A DNA stretch of 64,000 nt from Nocardioides pantholopis (GCF_003710085.1 NZ_CP033324.1:2791501-2855500), one strand, 5' to 3'; numbered from the stretch's first letter, positions 37,084 to 45,255 are shown. Notes: generated by a model not told the origin, from the letters alone. Numbers and translations are program-made.

Positions 37084-37761
37084 GTGAGACTCGTCGTGGC
37101 CCGTTGCCAGGTGGACTATGCCGGGCGGCTGACCGCCCATCTGCCGATGGCGACCCGGGTGCTGATGATCAAGGCCGACGGATCCGTCCTGGTGCACTCC
37201 GACGGCGGCTCCTACAAGCCGCTGAACTGGATGTCGCCGCCGTGCACGCTGCGCGAGGGCACCACCGAGGACGGCGTCCTGGAGTGGACGGTCACGAACC
37301 CCAAGACCGATGACACGCTGCGGATCCTGCTCGCCGAGGTGATCAGCGACTCCAGCCACGACCTCGGGGTCGACCCCGGGCTGCAGAAGGACGGCGTGGA
37401 GAAGCACCTCCAGGAGCTGCTCGCCGAGCACCCCGCGACGCTCGCCCCGGGGCTGAGCCTGGTCCGCCGCGAGTACCCGACCGCGATCGGGCCGGTCGAC
37501 CTGATGTGCCGCGACGCCGCGGCGCTCGCGGTCGCCGTCGAGATCAAGCGCAAGGCCACCATCGACGCGGTCGAGCAGCTCACCCGCTACCTGGAGCTGC
37601 TCAACCGGGACCCGCTGCTGACGCCGGTGCGCGGCATCCTCGCCGCCCAGTCCATCGTGCCCCAGGCCCGCACCCTCGCCGAGGACCGCGGCATCCAGTG
37701 CTGCGTCGTGGACTACGACCTGCTCCGGGGCCTCGACGACCCCACCCACCGGCTCTTCTAG
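37084..37761 (+). CDS. nucS: Mismatch-specific endonuclease NucS (EndoMS)
   Basis: 225 residues from GTG 37084, nearly identical in length and pattern to mycobacterial NucS (226). It cleaves both strands at G-T, G-G and T-T mismatches, providing the non-MutSL mismatch repair of actinobacteria. The N-terminal dimerisation/DNA-binding domain has [29 protein letters not shown] and [17 protein letters not shown]. The C-terminal RecB-like nuclease has [17 protein letters not shown] (metal-binding Asp) and [20 protein letters not shown] (E-x-K). The extreme C-terminus HRLF fits the beta-clamp interaction region of the family. It is transcribed alone. Confidence 0.98.
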   Translation: MRLVVARCQVDYAGRLTAHLPMATRVLMIKADGSVLVHSDGGSYKPLNWMSPPCTLREGTTEDGVLEWTVTNPKTDDTLRILLAEVISDSSHDLGVDPGLQKDGVEKHLQELLAEHPATLAPGLSLVRREYPTAIGPVDLMCRDAAALAVAVEIKRKATIDAVEQLTRYLELLNRDPLLTPVRGILAAQSIVPQARTLAEDRGIQCCVVDYDLLRGLDDPTHRLF

Positions 37762-37779
37762 CCGCCTCGGGCAGGCGCG

Positions 37780-38907
37780 TCAGACGGGCGCGTCGACCGG
37801 AGCGTCGACGGAGGAGTCGACCGAGGCGTAGCCGAGGCGCACCGTGAACGTCGAGCCGACGCCGGGCTCGCTCTCGACCTCGATCCGGCCGCCGTGGGCG
37901 TCGACGATCCGGCGCACGATCGCCAGCCCGAGACCGGCCCCCTGGGTCTGCGCCGCGACGGCCCCGGGGGTGCGGTAGAGCCGGTCGAACAGCCGCGCCT
38001 TCTCCTCGGGGCGGACGCCGACCCCGGTGTCGGTGACCGCCAGGACCGGGCTGCCGTCGACCTCGTGCACCCGGACCCGGACCTGTCCCCCGGCCGGGGT
38101 GAACTTGATCGCGTTGGCCACGAGGTTCTCCACCGCCTGCGCGAGGCGACGCTGGTCGCCCGCCACCGGACGGACCGGATCGACGTCGACAGCGAGCGTC
38201 AGCCCGGCCGCCTCCGCGCGAGCCCGGTGCTCGGCGACGACACGGCAGGCCACGTCGGCCAGGGCCACCGGCTCGGGGTCGAAGCGCAGCCGGCCGTCCT
38301 GGAGGAACGCCATCGTCAGCAGGTCGTCGACCAGCCGCAGCTCGCGGGCCGCGTTGCGCTGGATGACCGCGAGCAGCCGGCGCGCCTGGCCCCCGAGCTC
38401 GTCCTCGTCGAGGTCGGCGAGCAGCTCGGCGTAGCCCATGATCGAGGTCAGCGGCGTGCGCAGCTCGTGGGAGACCGTCGCGATCAGCTCGTCGCGCATC
38501 CGGTCGGCCTCCTCCTGCATCCGCAGCCGCTCGCTGATGTCGCGCAGCGAGGCGGAGACGAGCAGCCCCTGGTCGGTGCGCAGCGGGGACAGGGAGATCT
38601 CGACCGGCACCTCGTGCCCGTCGCGGTGCACGGCGTACAGCGTCATGTCGACGCTCATCGGGCGCGCGCTGGGGTGGCCGAGAAAGCCGTTGCGACGGCT
38701 CGGGTGCCCCTCGCGGAACCGCTCGGGCACCAGCACGTCGACCGGCTTGCCCAGCAGGTCCTCCTTGGCGTACCCGAACAGACAGGTGACCTGCTTGTTC
38801 ACCAGCACGATGTCGCCGCGCTCGTCGACGATGACCGTCGCGTCCGGAGCCGCGTCGAGCAGCATCCGGAACACCTCGCCGCTCGCGGAGGCGGGGGTCA
38901 ACGGCAC
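37780..38907 (-). CDS. Soluble PAS-domain sensor histidine kinase
   Basis: 375 residues from GTG 38907. There is no membrane segment. Residues about 8-130 are a PAS domain (FRMLLDAAPDATVIVDERGD, then VNKQVTCLFGYAKEDLLG and SASLRDISERLRMQ). Residues about 135-200 are HisKA with the phosphorylated His in IATVSHELRTPLTSIMGYAE. Residues about 240-360 are the HATPase with VENLVANAIKFTPAGG (N box), VTDTGVGV (G1) and QGAGLGLAIVRRIVDAHGG (G2). The extreme C-terminus has a repeated VDSSVDAPVDAPV. It senses an unknown cytoplasmic signal. No response regulator is adjacent. TAGGCT (minus, 38920-38915) 7 nt upstream marks a leaderless start. Confidence 0.93.
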   Translation of the reverse strand: MPLTPASASGEVFRMLLDAAPDATVIVDERGDIVLVNKQVTCLFGYAKEDLLGKPVDVLVPERFREGHPSRRNGFLGHPSARPMSVDMTLYAVHRDGHEVPVEISLSPLRTDQGLLVSASLRDISERLRMQEEADRMRDELIATVSHELRTPLTSIMGYAELLADLDEDELGGQARRLLAVIQRNAARELRLVDDLLTMAFLQDGRLRFDPEPVALADVACRVVAEHRARAEAAGLTLAVDVDPVRPVAGDQRRLAQAVENLVANAIKFTPAGGQVRVRVHEVDGSPVLAVTDTGVGVRPEEKARLFDRLYRTPGAVAAQTQGAGLGLAIVRRIVDAHGGRIEVESEPGVGSTFTVRLGYASVDSSVDAPVDAPV

Positions 38908-38917
38908 AGCGGGCAGC

Positions 38918-39856
38918 CTAGCCGTGGTGGTCGGGTTCGGTGGCCTCGCCGGCGACCAGGGCCGTGACCTCCTCCGCGCACCCCCAGGACAAGGTGACGC
39001 CGGCGCCCCCGTGGCCGTAGCAGTGCACGAGGCCGCCGTCGCGCTCGACCCGGACCGCCGGCCGCACGGGGCGCAGGCCGACGCGGTGGCGCAGCACCCG
39101 GGCCCCCGCGAGCGCCGGCTCCACCGCGACCGCCCGGGCGAGGATCTGCGCCGCGGTCCGGGGCGAGGGCGCGGGGTCCCAGCTGCCCTCCTCGTCGGTG
39201 CCGCCGACCACGACGTCGCCGCTGCGCGGCACGACGTACGTCGGACCGGCGCTGTCCAGCCACCAGCGCTCGATCCCGACCTGCTCAACGTGGAGCACCT
39301 GGCCGCGCGCCGGAGCCACCGTGGGATCCCCGACCAGCATCCTGGCGCCCAGGCCCGAGCAGTTCACGACGACGACGTCGCCGCCGTGGGCCGGCAGGTC
39401 GCGCAGGTGCAGCCGGGTGACGGTGCCGTCGAGCTCCTCGACCCGCGCGCGCAGCCACGCCAGGTACACCGGCATCTCCACGACCGGGGCCACAAAGGAC
39501 CAGCCGTGGGCGTAGCCGTCCGGCAGCGCCTCGGGGTCGGCGAGGTCCGGGACCGCCGAGGCCCACCAGGGGTGCACCCGCGGCGTGCGGTGCACCTCGG
39601 TCCCCGGCACCATCCGCACGCCGGTGCCGGCCTGCGCGGCCAGGCCTGTGAGGACCTCGTAGGTCCGGGCGCCCCAGCGCGTCACCCGGTCCTGCGGCAG
39701 GGCCCGGTAGGGGTACCAGATCGCGGCCGCCACCGCCGAGGTGCTCTCCAGCGGCAGGTCGCGCGCCACGACGTCGACCCGGTGCCCGGCCTCGAGCAGC
39801 CGGATGGCACAGGTCAGGCCCACGACCCCGGCTCCCACGACGATCACGCGCTTCAC
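38918..39856 (-). CDS. FAD-dependent oxidoreductase, D-amino acid oxidase family
   Basis: 312 residues from GTG 39856 (an ATG at 39874 is also possible). The FAD-binding N-terminus is VIVVGAGVVGLTCAIRLLEA (GxGxxG). ESTSAVAAAIWYPYRALP matches the D-amino acid/D-aspartate oxidase pattern, as do VVVNCSGLGARMLVGD and the C-terminal VHCYGHGGAGVTLSWGCAEE, where the GHGGxGxT stretch contacts FAD. It would oxidatively deaminate D-amino acids to 2-oxo acids with H2O2. No signal peptide. It ends 10 bp before the histidine kinase start region on the same strand, but the kinase has its own -10 within its 3' end. Confidence 0.9.
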   Translation of the reverse strand: MKRVIVVGAGVVGLTCAIRLLEAGHRVDVVARDLPLESTSAVAAAIWYPYRALPQDRVTRWGARTYEVLTGLAAQAGTGVRMVPGTEVHRTPRVHPWWASAVPDLADPEALPDGYAHGWSFVAPVVEMPVYLAWLRARVEELDGTVTRLHLRDLPAHGGDVVVVNCSGLGARMLVGDPTVAPARGQVLHVEQVGIERWWLDSAGPTYVVPRSGDVVVGGTDEEGSWDPAPSPRTAAQILARAVAVEPALAGARVLRHRVGLRPVRPAVRVERDGGLVHCYGHGGAGVTLSWGCAEEVTALVAGEATEPDHHG

Positions 39857-39930
39857 GGGTGCAGTGTCGCGCATCCGTGGCCGACCAGGCAGGGATCGGC
39901 CGGATCCGGCCCGGCGGGGCCGGCGGGGGG

Positions 39931-40455
39931 TCAGGCCCCGGCGATCCGCGGAGCCGTCGGGTCGGCGGCCTCGCCCGCCTGCTCGCGGGCGACGTACTCC
40001 TCGATGTCCTCGATGTCCTGGGCGTTGCGGGTGACCACGGCCAGCAGGTCGCTCATCGTCGCGACCTCCTCGACCTGCTCCTTGATGAACCACTGCATGA
40101 ACTGCTCGGAGGCGTAGTCGCTCTCCTCGCGGGCGATCCGCAGCAGGTCGTTGATCTGGTCGGTGACCCGGCGCTCCTGCTCGAGGGCGAGCGCCACCGG
40201 AGCGACGACGTCGGCGAACGACGCGGTGGGCGCCTCGACGCCCGGCACGACCACCTCGGCGTCGGTGTCGAGGAGGTACTGCATCATCATCAGCGCGTGA
40301 TCGCGCTCCTCGAGCGCCTGGCCGTAGAAGAAGGCCGCCATCCGGGGCATCGTCTGCGCGTCGTAGTAGACCGCGCAGGCGAGGTACTGGTTGTGGGCGG
40401 CGAGCTCGTTGCCGATCTGTACGTTGAGCTGCTTGGCGAAGCGCGCGGCGGGCAT
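39931..40455 (-). CDS. ftn: Non-haem ferritin
   Basis: 174 residues from ATG 40455, with AGGAG seven bases upstream. A four-helix ferritin with the di-iron centre ligands visible: Glu in QIGNELAAHNQYLACAVYYD, ExxH in GQALEERDHALMMMQYLL, and the third-helix and fourth-helix carboxylates in LALEQERRVTDQINDLL and EQFMQWFIKEQVEE. There is no haem-ligand Met like that of bacterioferritin in a clear position. It stores iron as ferrihydrite after Fe(II) oxidation. The gene is 37 bp downstream of a small Cys-rich gene whose promoter carries an iron box, so ferritin expression may be tied to an IdeR/DtxR regulator. Confidence 0.95.
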   Translation of the reverse strand: MPAARFAKQLNVQIGNELAAHNQYLACAVYYDAQTMPRMAAFFYGQALEERDHALMMMQYLLDTDAEVVVPGVEAPTASFADVVAPVALALEQERRVTDQINDLLRIAREESDYASEQFMQWFIKEQVEEVATMSDLLAVVTRNAQDIEDIEEYVAREQAGEAADPTAPRIAGA

Positions 40456-40492
40456 CAAAGGACTCCTGTGCTGGGTCGCGGACGTGCCGCGC

Positions 40493-40681
40493 TCAGGCGG
40501 CCTTGGCAAGCTTCTTCTTGGTGACCTTGGTGCCGTCCACCCGGACGAGCTTGCGCTTCTTGACGGTATACCCCTCGGGCAGGGTGCCTTCCTTCAGCAT
40601 CCGGAGCGGGCACCGGCCGCACTGGGACTTCGAGACGCAGCACTCCGTCTTGGGGAGCTTGCCCTTGGTCTTCTTGCCCAC
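40493..40681 (-). CDS. Cys-rich basic mini-protein of unknown function upstream of ferritin
   Basis: 62 residues from GTG 40681: a basic N-terminus (GKKTKGKLPK), a Cys cluster TECCVSKSQCGRCPLRMLKE (CC-x5-C-x2-C), then EGYTVKKRKLVRVDGTKV and a Lys-rich end (KKKLAKAA). Four cysteines within 12 residues could bind zinc, iron or an iron-sulfur cluster. I do not recognise a named family. The start is fixed by a TACTCT -10 seven bases upstream and by the end of conservation-like composition; longer frames upstream read through the iron box. It is co-directional with ferritin, so a role in iron handling is likely but unproven. Confidence 0.75.
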   Translation of the reverse strand: MGKKTKGKLPKTECCVSKSQCGRCPLRMLKEGTLPEGYTVKKRKLVRVDGTKVTKKKLAKAA

Positions 40682-40700
40682 GCTCGACAGAGTAGCGGAC

Positions 40701-40719
40701 TCAGGTAAGGCTTGCCTTT
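40701..40719. promoter_or_regulatory. IdeR/DtxR-type iron box
   Basis: TCAGGTAAGGCTTGCCTTT matches the DtxR/IdeR consensus TTAGGTTAGGCTAACCTAA at 13 of 19 positions, with the palindromic core AGGTAAG-G-CTTGCCT. It lies just upstream of the TACTCT -10 (minus strand, 40694-40689), covering the -35 region of the Cys-rich gene, and 50 bp before the divergent membrane-protein gene. Confidence 0.65.
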
Positions 40720-40768
40720 CTTTCGCCGACCAGTTTTCGAGCGCCCCGGGAGCGGGAAGCCTGCGGCC

Positions 40769-41068
40769 ATGACTTCTCCCGCGCCCACGGCTCGCACCCG
40801 CCCCGCCCGCCCCGACGTCGCCGGCACCCTGACCGCCGGCGTCGTCCTGTCGGCAGCGGGGCTGGCGGCGCTGCTGCTCTCCGCCCTGCCCGGCGCGCTC
40901 ACCCACGCGCAGGGGTTCGGCGACGGGGAGGGCGAGGGCGACCTGGGCGCGCTGAAGTCCTACGTGCGCAACCTCGTGGAGGGCGCCTTCGTCACCGTCG
41001 GGCTGGTGCTGGCGGTCGCCGCTCTCGCCTGCTTCGCGGTCGCGCTGGTACGCCGTCGGGCGCGCTGA
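40769..41068 (+). CDS. Small two-helix membrane protein of unknown function
   Basis: 99 residues from ATG 40769, which has GGGAGCGGGAAG upstream. Two hydrophobic helices: residues about 18-38 (GTLTAGVVLSAAGLAALLLS) and residues about 70-92 (AFVTVGLVLAVAALACFAVA), separated by an acidic Gly-rich loop (FGDGEGEGDLGALKSYVRNL). It ends in a basic tail (RRRAR), cytoplasmic by the positive-inside rule. No family recognised. It shares its promoter region, and hence potentially the iron box, with the divergent Cys-rich/ferritin operon. It is convergent with the mutase gene. Confidence 0.65.
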   Translation: MTSPAPTARTRPARPDVAGTLTAGVVLSAAGLAALLLSALPGALTHAQGFGDGEGEGDLGALKSYVRNLVEGAFVTVGLVLAVAALACFAVALVRRRAR

Positions 41069-41080
41069 GCCGGCCCGCGC

Positions 41081-43102
41081 TCAGGCGAGCCCGTTCGCCG
41101 TCCGGATCACGTCGACGATCCCGCCCATGATCTCGGTCAGCCCGAAGTCCTTGGGGGTGTAGACGCCGGCGACGCCCAGCTCGCGGAGCCGGCGCGCGTC
41201 GGAGTCGGGGATGATGCCGCCCACGATCACCGGGACGTCGCCGAGCCCGGCCTCGCGCAGCCCCTCGAGCACGGCCGGGACCAGCTCCATGTGGGACCCG
41301 GAGAGGATCGAGAGACCCACGCAGTGCACGTCCTCGGCCACCGCGGCCGAGACGATCTGCTCCGGCGTCAGCCGGATGCCCTGGTAGATCACCTCGAAGC
41401 CGGCGTCGCGGGCCCGGACGGCCACCTGCTCGGCGCCGTTGCTGTGCCCGTCCAGGCCGGGCTTCCCGACCAGCAGGCGCAGCCGGCCGCCGAGCTCCTC
41501 TCCCGTGGCGCGGACCCGGTCGCGAACAGCGCCGAGCTCGGCACCGGGGCGGGCCATCCCGACCGCTCCGCTGACGCCGGTGGGCGCCCGGAACTCCCCG
41601 AAGACCGAGCGCAGGGTCTCGGCCCACTCCCCCGTGGTCGCCCCGGCCCGGGCCGCGACCAGCGTCGGCGCCATCAGGTTGGCGTCGGTCTTCGCCGCCT
41701 CGGCCAGCGCGGCCAGCGCGGCGGCGACCTCGGCCTCGTCGCGCTGCGCCTTCCAGGCCTCCACGCTGGCCCGGGCCGTCTTCTCGGCCTGCGGGTCGGC
41801 GACCATGATCGCGGCGTCCAGGTCGGCGGTCAGCGGCGAGGGCTCGGTGGTCTCGAACCGGTTGACCCCGACGATGACCTCCTCGCCGGCCTCGATGCGC
41901 GCTCGGCGGGCCGCGTGGCTGGAGACCAGCTCCTGCTTCATGTAGCCCGACTCCACCGCGGCGATCGCGCCGCCCATCGCCTGGACCCGGTCGATCTCGG
42001 CACGGGCGCCCTCGACCAGCTCGGCGACCTTGGCCTCGATGACCGTCGAGCCGGCGAAGATGTCGTCGTACTCCAGCAGGTCGGACTCGAAGGCCAGCAC
42101 CTGCTGCAACCGCAGCGACCACTGCTGGTCCCAGGGCCGGGGCAGGCCGAGGGCCTCGTTCCACGCCGGCAGCTGGACGGCGCGCGCCCGGGCGTCCTTG
42201 GAGAGCGTGACGCCGAGCATCTCCAGCACGATCCGCTGGACGTTGTTCTCGGGCTGCGCCTCGGTCAGGCCGAGGGAGTTGACCTGCACGCCGTAGCGGA
42301 ACCGGCGCATCTTCGGGTCCTGGACGCCGTACCGCTCCCGGGTGATCTCGTCCCAGAGCTGGACGAACGCGCGCATCTTGCAGGTCTCCTCGACGAAGCG
42401 CACCCCGGCGTTGACGAAGAACGAGATCCGGCCGACGACCTTCTCGAAGTCCTCCGGGCTCACCTGCCCGGCGTCGCGGACCTGGTCGAGCACGGCGATC
42501 GCTGTGCACAGCGAGTACGCCAGCTCCTGCGTCGGCGTCGCGCCGGCCTCCTGGAGGTGGTAGCTGCACACGTTGATCGGGTTCCACTGCGGGATCTGGT
42601 GGACCGTGTAGGCGATCATGTCGCCGATCAGGCGCAGCGAGTGCTCCGGCGGGAAGACGTAGGTCCCGCGGGAGAGGTACTCCTTGATGATGTCGTTCTG
42701 GGTCGTCCCGGCGAGCTGCGCGGCGACCTCCTCCGGGGTGAGGTCGGGGTTCTGCTCCTCCGCGACCACCTGGTACATCGCCAGCAGCCACATCGCGGTG
42801 GCGTTGATCGTCATCGAGGTGTTCATCCCGGTCAGCGGGATGTCGGCGAACAGCTTGCGCATCTCGCCCAGGTGCGGGACCGGGACGCCGACCTTGCCGA
42901 CCTCGCCCCGGGCCAGCGAGGAGTCCGGGTCGTAGCCGGTCTGGGTCGGCAGGTCGAAGGCGACCGAGAGGCCGGTCTGGCCCTTGGCGAGGTTCGACCG
43001 GTACAGCGCGTTGGACGCCTCGGCGGTCGAGTGACCCGCGTAGGTCCGCATCACCCAGGGTCGATCCTTCACGGGCCGGTCCTGCTGCTCGTTCTCGGTC
43101 AT
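41081..43102 (-). CDS. ecm: Ethylmalonyl-CoA mutase (MeaA), adenosylcobalamin-dependent
   Basis: 673 residues. It isomerises (2R)-ethylmalonyl-CoA to (2S)-methylsuccinyl-CoA in the ethylmalonyl-CoA pathway. The N-terminal TIM barrel has KDRPWVMRTYAGHSTAEASN (the MeaA-type start), GLSVAFDLPTQTGYDPDS and MNTSMTINATAMWLLAMYQ. The C-terminal B12 domain has the lower-ligand motif GKPGLDGHSNGAEQ (DxHxxG), with SILSGSHMELV and VIVGGIIPDSD following. The single-chain size and start separate it from the two-subunit methylmalonyl-CoA mutase. It starts 13 bp from a dyad operator. MeaB and the adenosyltransferase in this window are its likely helpers. Confidence 0.94.
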   Translation of the reverse strand: MTENEQQDRPVKDRPWVMRTYAGHSTAEASNALYRSNLAKGQTGLSVAFDLPTQTGYDPDSSLARGEVGKVGVPVPHLGEMRKLFADIPLTGMNTSMTINATAMWLLAMYQVVAEEQNPDLTPEEVAAQLAGTTQNDIIKEYLSRGTYVFPPEHSLRLIGDMIAYTVHQIPQWNPINVCSYHLQEAGATPTQELAYSLCTAIAVLDQVRDAGQVSPEDFEKVVGRISFFVNAGVRFVEETCKMRAFVQLWDEITRERYGVQDPKMRRFRYGVQVNSLGLTEAQPENNVQRIVLEMLGVTLSKDARARAVQLPAWNEALGLPRPWDQQWSLRLQQVLAFESDLLEYDDIFAGSTVIEAKVAELVEGARAEIDRVQAMGGAIAAVESGYMKQELVSSHAARRARIEAGEEVIVGVNRFETTEPSPLTADLDAAIMVADPQAEKTARASVEAWKAQRDEAEVAAALAALAEAAKTDANLMAPTLVAARAGATTGEWAETLRSVFGEFRAPTGVSGAVGMARPGAELGAVRDRVRATGEELGGRLRLLVGKPGLDGHSNGAEQVAVRARDAGFEVIYQGIRLTPEQIVSAAVAEDVHCVGLSILSGSHMELVPAVLEGLREAGLGDVPVIVGGIIPDSDARRLRELGVAGVYTPKDFGLTEIMGGIVDVIRTANGLA

Positions 43103-43114
43103 GGGTTGAAGGTT

Positions 43115-43138
43115 AGGGGTGTGACTACCCCTTGGTAA
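43115..43138 (-). promoter_or_regulatory. Operator-like dyad upstream of the ethylmalonyl-CoA mutase gene
   Basis: AGGGGT-N6-ACCCCT (43115-43132) is a perfect palindrome. It overlaps TTACCAAGGGGTAG on the minus strand (43138-43125), which matches the motif before ccr. The mutase start is 12 bp beyond. Confidence 0.55.
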
Positions 43139-43208
43139 CCGCCCGGAGTGTGGCGCTCGCAACACGTTTCGATCCCGGGCGCAGGTGCGCAGGTCCGGCG
43201 TGCCGCGG

Positions 43209-43517
43209 TCAGGCGCTCTCGGCGACCCGCTCCACCTCGACCAGCCGGATCAGGTGGCTCTTGTGCAGCATCCGGCGTACGGCGGGCCCGCAGCCGCGCA
43301 GCGTGAGGTGCTGGCCCTCCCGGACCACCCGGCGGGTCGCGAACGCGAGCACCTTCAGCGCCGTGAGGTCGACAGTGCCGACGCCGGTGAGGTCGACCAC
43401 GACGTCGCCGGAGTGCCGCCGGAGGTGGTCGTGGAGCGCGTCGCGCACCTGGAAGGTGCTGCGGACGTCGAAGTCGCCCGCCAGCACGAGGACGGACCCG
43501 TCGGTGCTGATCTCCAT
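43209..43517 (-). CDS. STAS-domain anti-sigma factor antagonist-like protein
   Basis: 102 residues from ATG 43517 with GGGGG upstream. A single STAS domain: GSVLVLAGDFDVRSTFQVRD, then DVVVDLTGVGTVDLTALKVL. At the phospho-acceptor position (normally D-S-S/T) it has D-L-T, so the usual Ser is replaced by Thr. It probably binds and is phosphorylated by an anti-sigma kinase of the RsbW/SpoIIAB type encoded elsewhere. No partner lies next to it. It is divergent from the adenosyltransferase gene, 133 bp apart. Confidence 0.87.
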   Translation of the reverse strand: MEISTDGSVLVLAGDFDVRSTFQVRDALHDHLRRHSGDVVVDLTGVGTVDLTALKVLAFATRRVVREGQHLTLRGCGPAVRRMLHKSHLIRLVEVERVAESA

Positions 43518-43638
43518 CGCTGACCCCCGCTGCCCCGCGCAACTCTGACAAAGAAGGTACCCAGGATGAAGTAGAGAATCCTGGCATTTATCCGCCGCCG
43601 GAGCGGCTGGCGGCGACGAGCCGGACCGGGGGCGTCGA

Positions 43639-43644
43639 TAAACT
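43639..43644 (+). promoter_or_regulatory. -10 element of the adenosyltransferase operon
   Basis: TAAACT ends 6 nt before ATG 43651; a leaderless start is likely. Confidence 0.45.
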
Positions 43645-43650
43645 CGTGCC

Positions 43651-44226
43651 ATGGTCAACCTCACCCGGATCTACACCCGCACCGGCGACGGCGGGGAGAC
43701 CCGTCTCGGCGACATGAGCCTCACCACGAAGAACGACCTGCGCCTGCACGCCTACGCCGACGTCGACGAGGCCAACGCCGCCCTCGGCGTCGCGGTCGCG
43801 ACCGGCGGTCTGGCCGACGACGTGGTGGCGGTGGTGACCCGGGTCCAGAACGACCTCTTCGACGTGGGAGCGGACCTGTGCACGCCGGTCGTCGCCCACC
43901 CCGAGTACCCGCCCCTGCGCATCGAGCAGGACTACGTCGACCGGCTCGAGCGCTGGTGCGACGAGTACAACGAGGCGCTTCCCGCGCTGCGCTCGTTCAT
44001 CCTCAACGGCGGCACGCCCGCCGCGGCCCAGCTGCACGTCGCGCGGACCGTCGTACGCCGTGCGGAGCGGGCCGGCTGGGCGGCGTACGAGGTGCACGGC
44101 GAGGTCATGAACCGCCTGGCGCTGACCTACCTCAACCGGCTCTCGGACCTGTTGTTCATCCTCGCCCGGCATGCCAACCGCGAGCGCGGCGACGTGCTCT
44201 GGGTGCCGGGCGGCGAGCGGGACTGA
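43651..44226 (+). CDS. cobO: Cob(I)alamin adenosyltransferase, PduO type
   Basis: 191 residues. It transfers the adenosyl group of ATP to cob(I)alamin, making coenzyme B12 for the mutases. The family landmarks are ordered: IYTRTGDGGETRLGDMSLTT with the ATP loop, HAYADVDEANAALGVAVATG, FDVGADLC, ILNGGTPAAAQLHVARTVVRRAER and LTYLNRLSDLLFILARHANR. This is the PduO/EutT-like trimeric family, not the CobA family, so the symbol cobO is used only in the mycobacterial/streptomycete annotation sense. Its stop overlaps the following lipoprotein gene in CTGA. It is co-located with the ecm and meaB genes that need adenosylcobalamin. Confidence 0.95.
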   Translation: MVNLTRIYTRTGDGGETRLGDMSLTTKNDLRLHAYADVDEANAALGVAVATGGLADDVVAVVTRVQNDLFDVGADLCTPVVAHPEYPPLRIEQDYVDRLERWCDEYNEALPALRSFILNGGTPAAAQLHVARTVVRRAERAGWAAYEVHGEVMNRLALTYLNRLSDLLFILARHANRERGDVLWVPGGERD

Positions 44227-45230
44227 TCACGCTGCGACGCCAGGGTGCTCGACGCATCCCGGCGGCCAAGACGGCCGCCGCGGTGCTGACGGTCGTGCTC
44301 GCGGCCGGCTGCGTCACCGAGCCGGCGGCCGACCCGGGCAACGACGACAGGCCCGCCGGGTCGCCGCCCAGCAGCGCGACTGCTGACGCACCGTCGCCCG
44401 GGTCCGAGCGCGGCTCCACCGGGGCCGCACTGGCCGCACCCCGGCCCGCCCGGTCCCCGGGCCGACTGGCGGCCCGGCTGGTCGCGGCGGAGACCGTGGC
44501 GCGCTCCCCCGCGACGAGCCCGGACGACCGGGCCCGCGCGGCGTTCGAGACCCAGCTGCTCTATCGCCAGCTGGCTCGGCGCGACCAGTGGCTCCGCCCC
44601 GTGCTGCGGGCGGTCGAGCCCTCGCTGCGCCCCACCGTCCGCGCCCACGTCACCGCGCGCCGCGAGTTCCGCGGCATGCACACCCAGCTCGCGCGCACCC
44701 TGCCCACCTGGCGGATCGTCGACCCCGCTCCCGCGGGCCGGCTGCTCGCCTACTACCGCGCCGGCGAGCGGCGCTTCGGCGTGCCGTGGGAGGTCCTGGC
44801 CGCGGTGCACCTCGTGGAGACCGGGATGGGCCGGATCCGCGGTACCTCGGTCGCCGGCGCCCGCGGGCCGATGCAGTTCATGCCGCAGACCTGGGCGGCC
44901 TTCGGCCGCGGCGACATCGACGACGACCGGGACGCGATCCTCGCCGCCGCCCGCTATCTCGCCCACAACGGGGGCGGCCGCGGTCGGGTCGACGCGGCCC
45001 TGTACGCCTACAACCGGCATCCGGCCTACGTGCGGGGCGTGCAGGCGTACGCCGAGGTCCTGCGCGCGGACCCGCGGGCCTACGCCGGCCTCCACGGCTG
45101 GCAGGTGGTCTACCTCTCGGCCGCCGGGGACGTGTGGCTCCCGACCGGCTATCGCCAGCGCCGCTCCGTGCCGGTCCGGTCCTACCTGGCCCGGCACCCG
45201 GAGCACCTGCTGGGCTCGGCCACCGACTAG
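44223..45230 (+). CDS. Lytic transglycosylase-like lipoprotein with apparent CTG start
   Basis: 335 residues if read from CTG 44223. In this frame there is no ATG, GTG or TTG that leaves room for the signal peptide, yet the residues ITLRRQGARRIPAAKTAAAV then LTVVLAAGC make a complete lipoprotein signal (lipobox LAAGC, lipid-modified Cys ~29). The CTG overlaps the cobO stop as CTGA, exactly like the ATGA/GTGA/TTGA couplings elsewhere in the window. After a disordered Pro/Ser/Ala-rich linker, residues about 170-290 are a soluble lytic transglycosylase domain (FGVPWEVLAAVHLVETGMGR with the catalytic Glu, RGPMQFMPQTWAAFG and ALYAYNRHPAYVRGV). It likely cleaves peptidoglycan at the outer face of the membrane. 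Confidence 0.82.
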   Translation: MITLRRQGARRIPAAKTAAAVLTVVLAAGCVTEPAADPGNDDRPAGSPPSSATADAPSPGSERGSTGAALAAPRPARSPGRLAARLVAAETVARSPATSPDDRARAAFETQLLYRQLARRDQWLRPVLRAVEPSLRPTVRAHVTARREFRGMHTQLARTLPTWRIVDPAPAGRLLAYYRAGERRFGVPWEVLAAVHLVETGMGRIRGTSVAGARGPMQFMPQTWAAFGRGDIDDDRDAILAAARYLAHNGGGRGRVDAALYAYNRHPAYVRGVQAYAEVLRADPRAYAGLHGWQVVYLSAAGDVWLPTGYRQRRSVPVRSYLARHPEHLLGSATD

Positions 45231-45255
45231 GGCATCCGCGCGGGGCGCGCGGCGC

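Noticed and set aside
43103..43208. Cobalamin riboswitch upstream of the B12-dependent mutase
   Set aside because: The gap is only 106 bp, with a DNA palindrome but no B12-box-like or multi-helix leader pattern.
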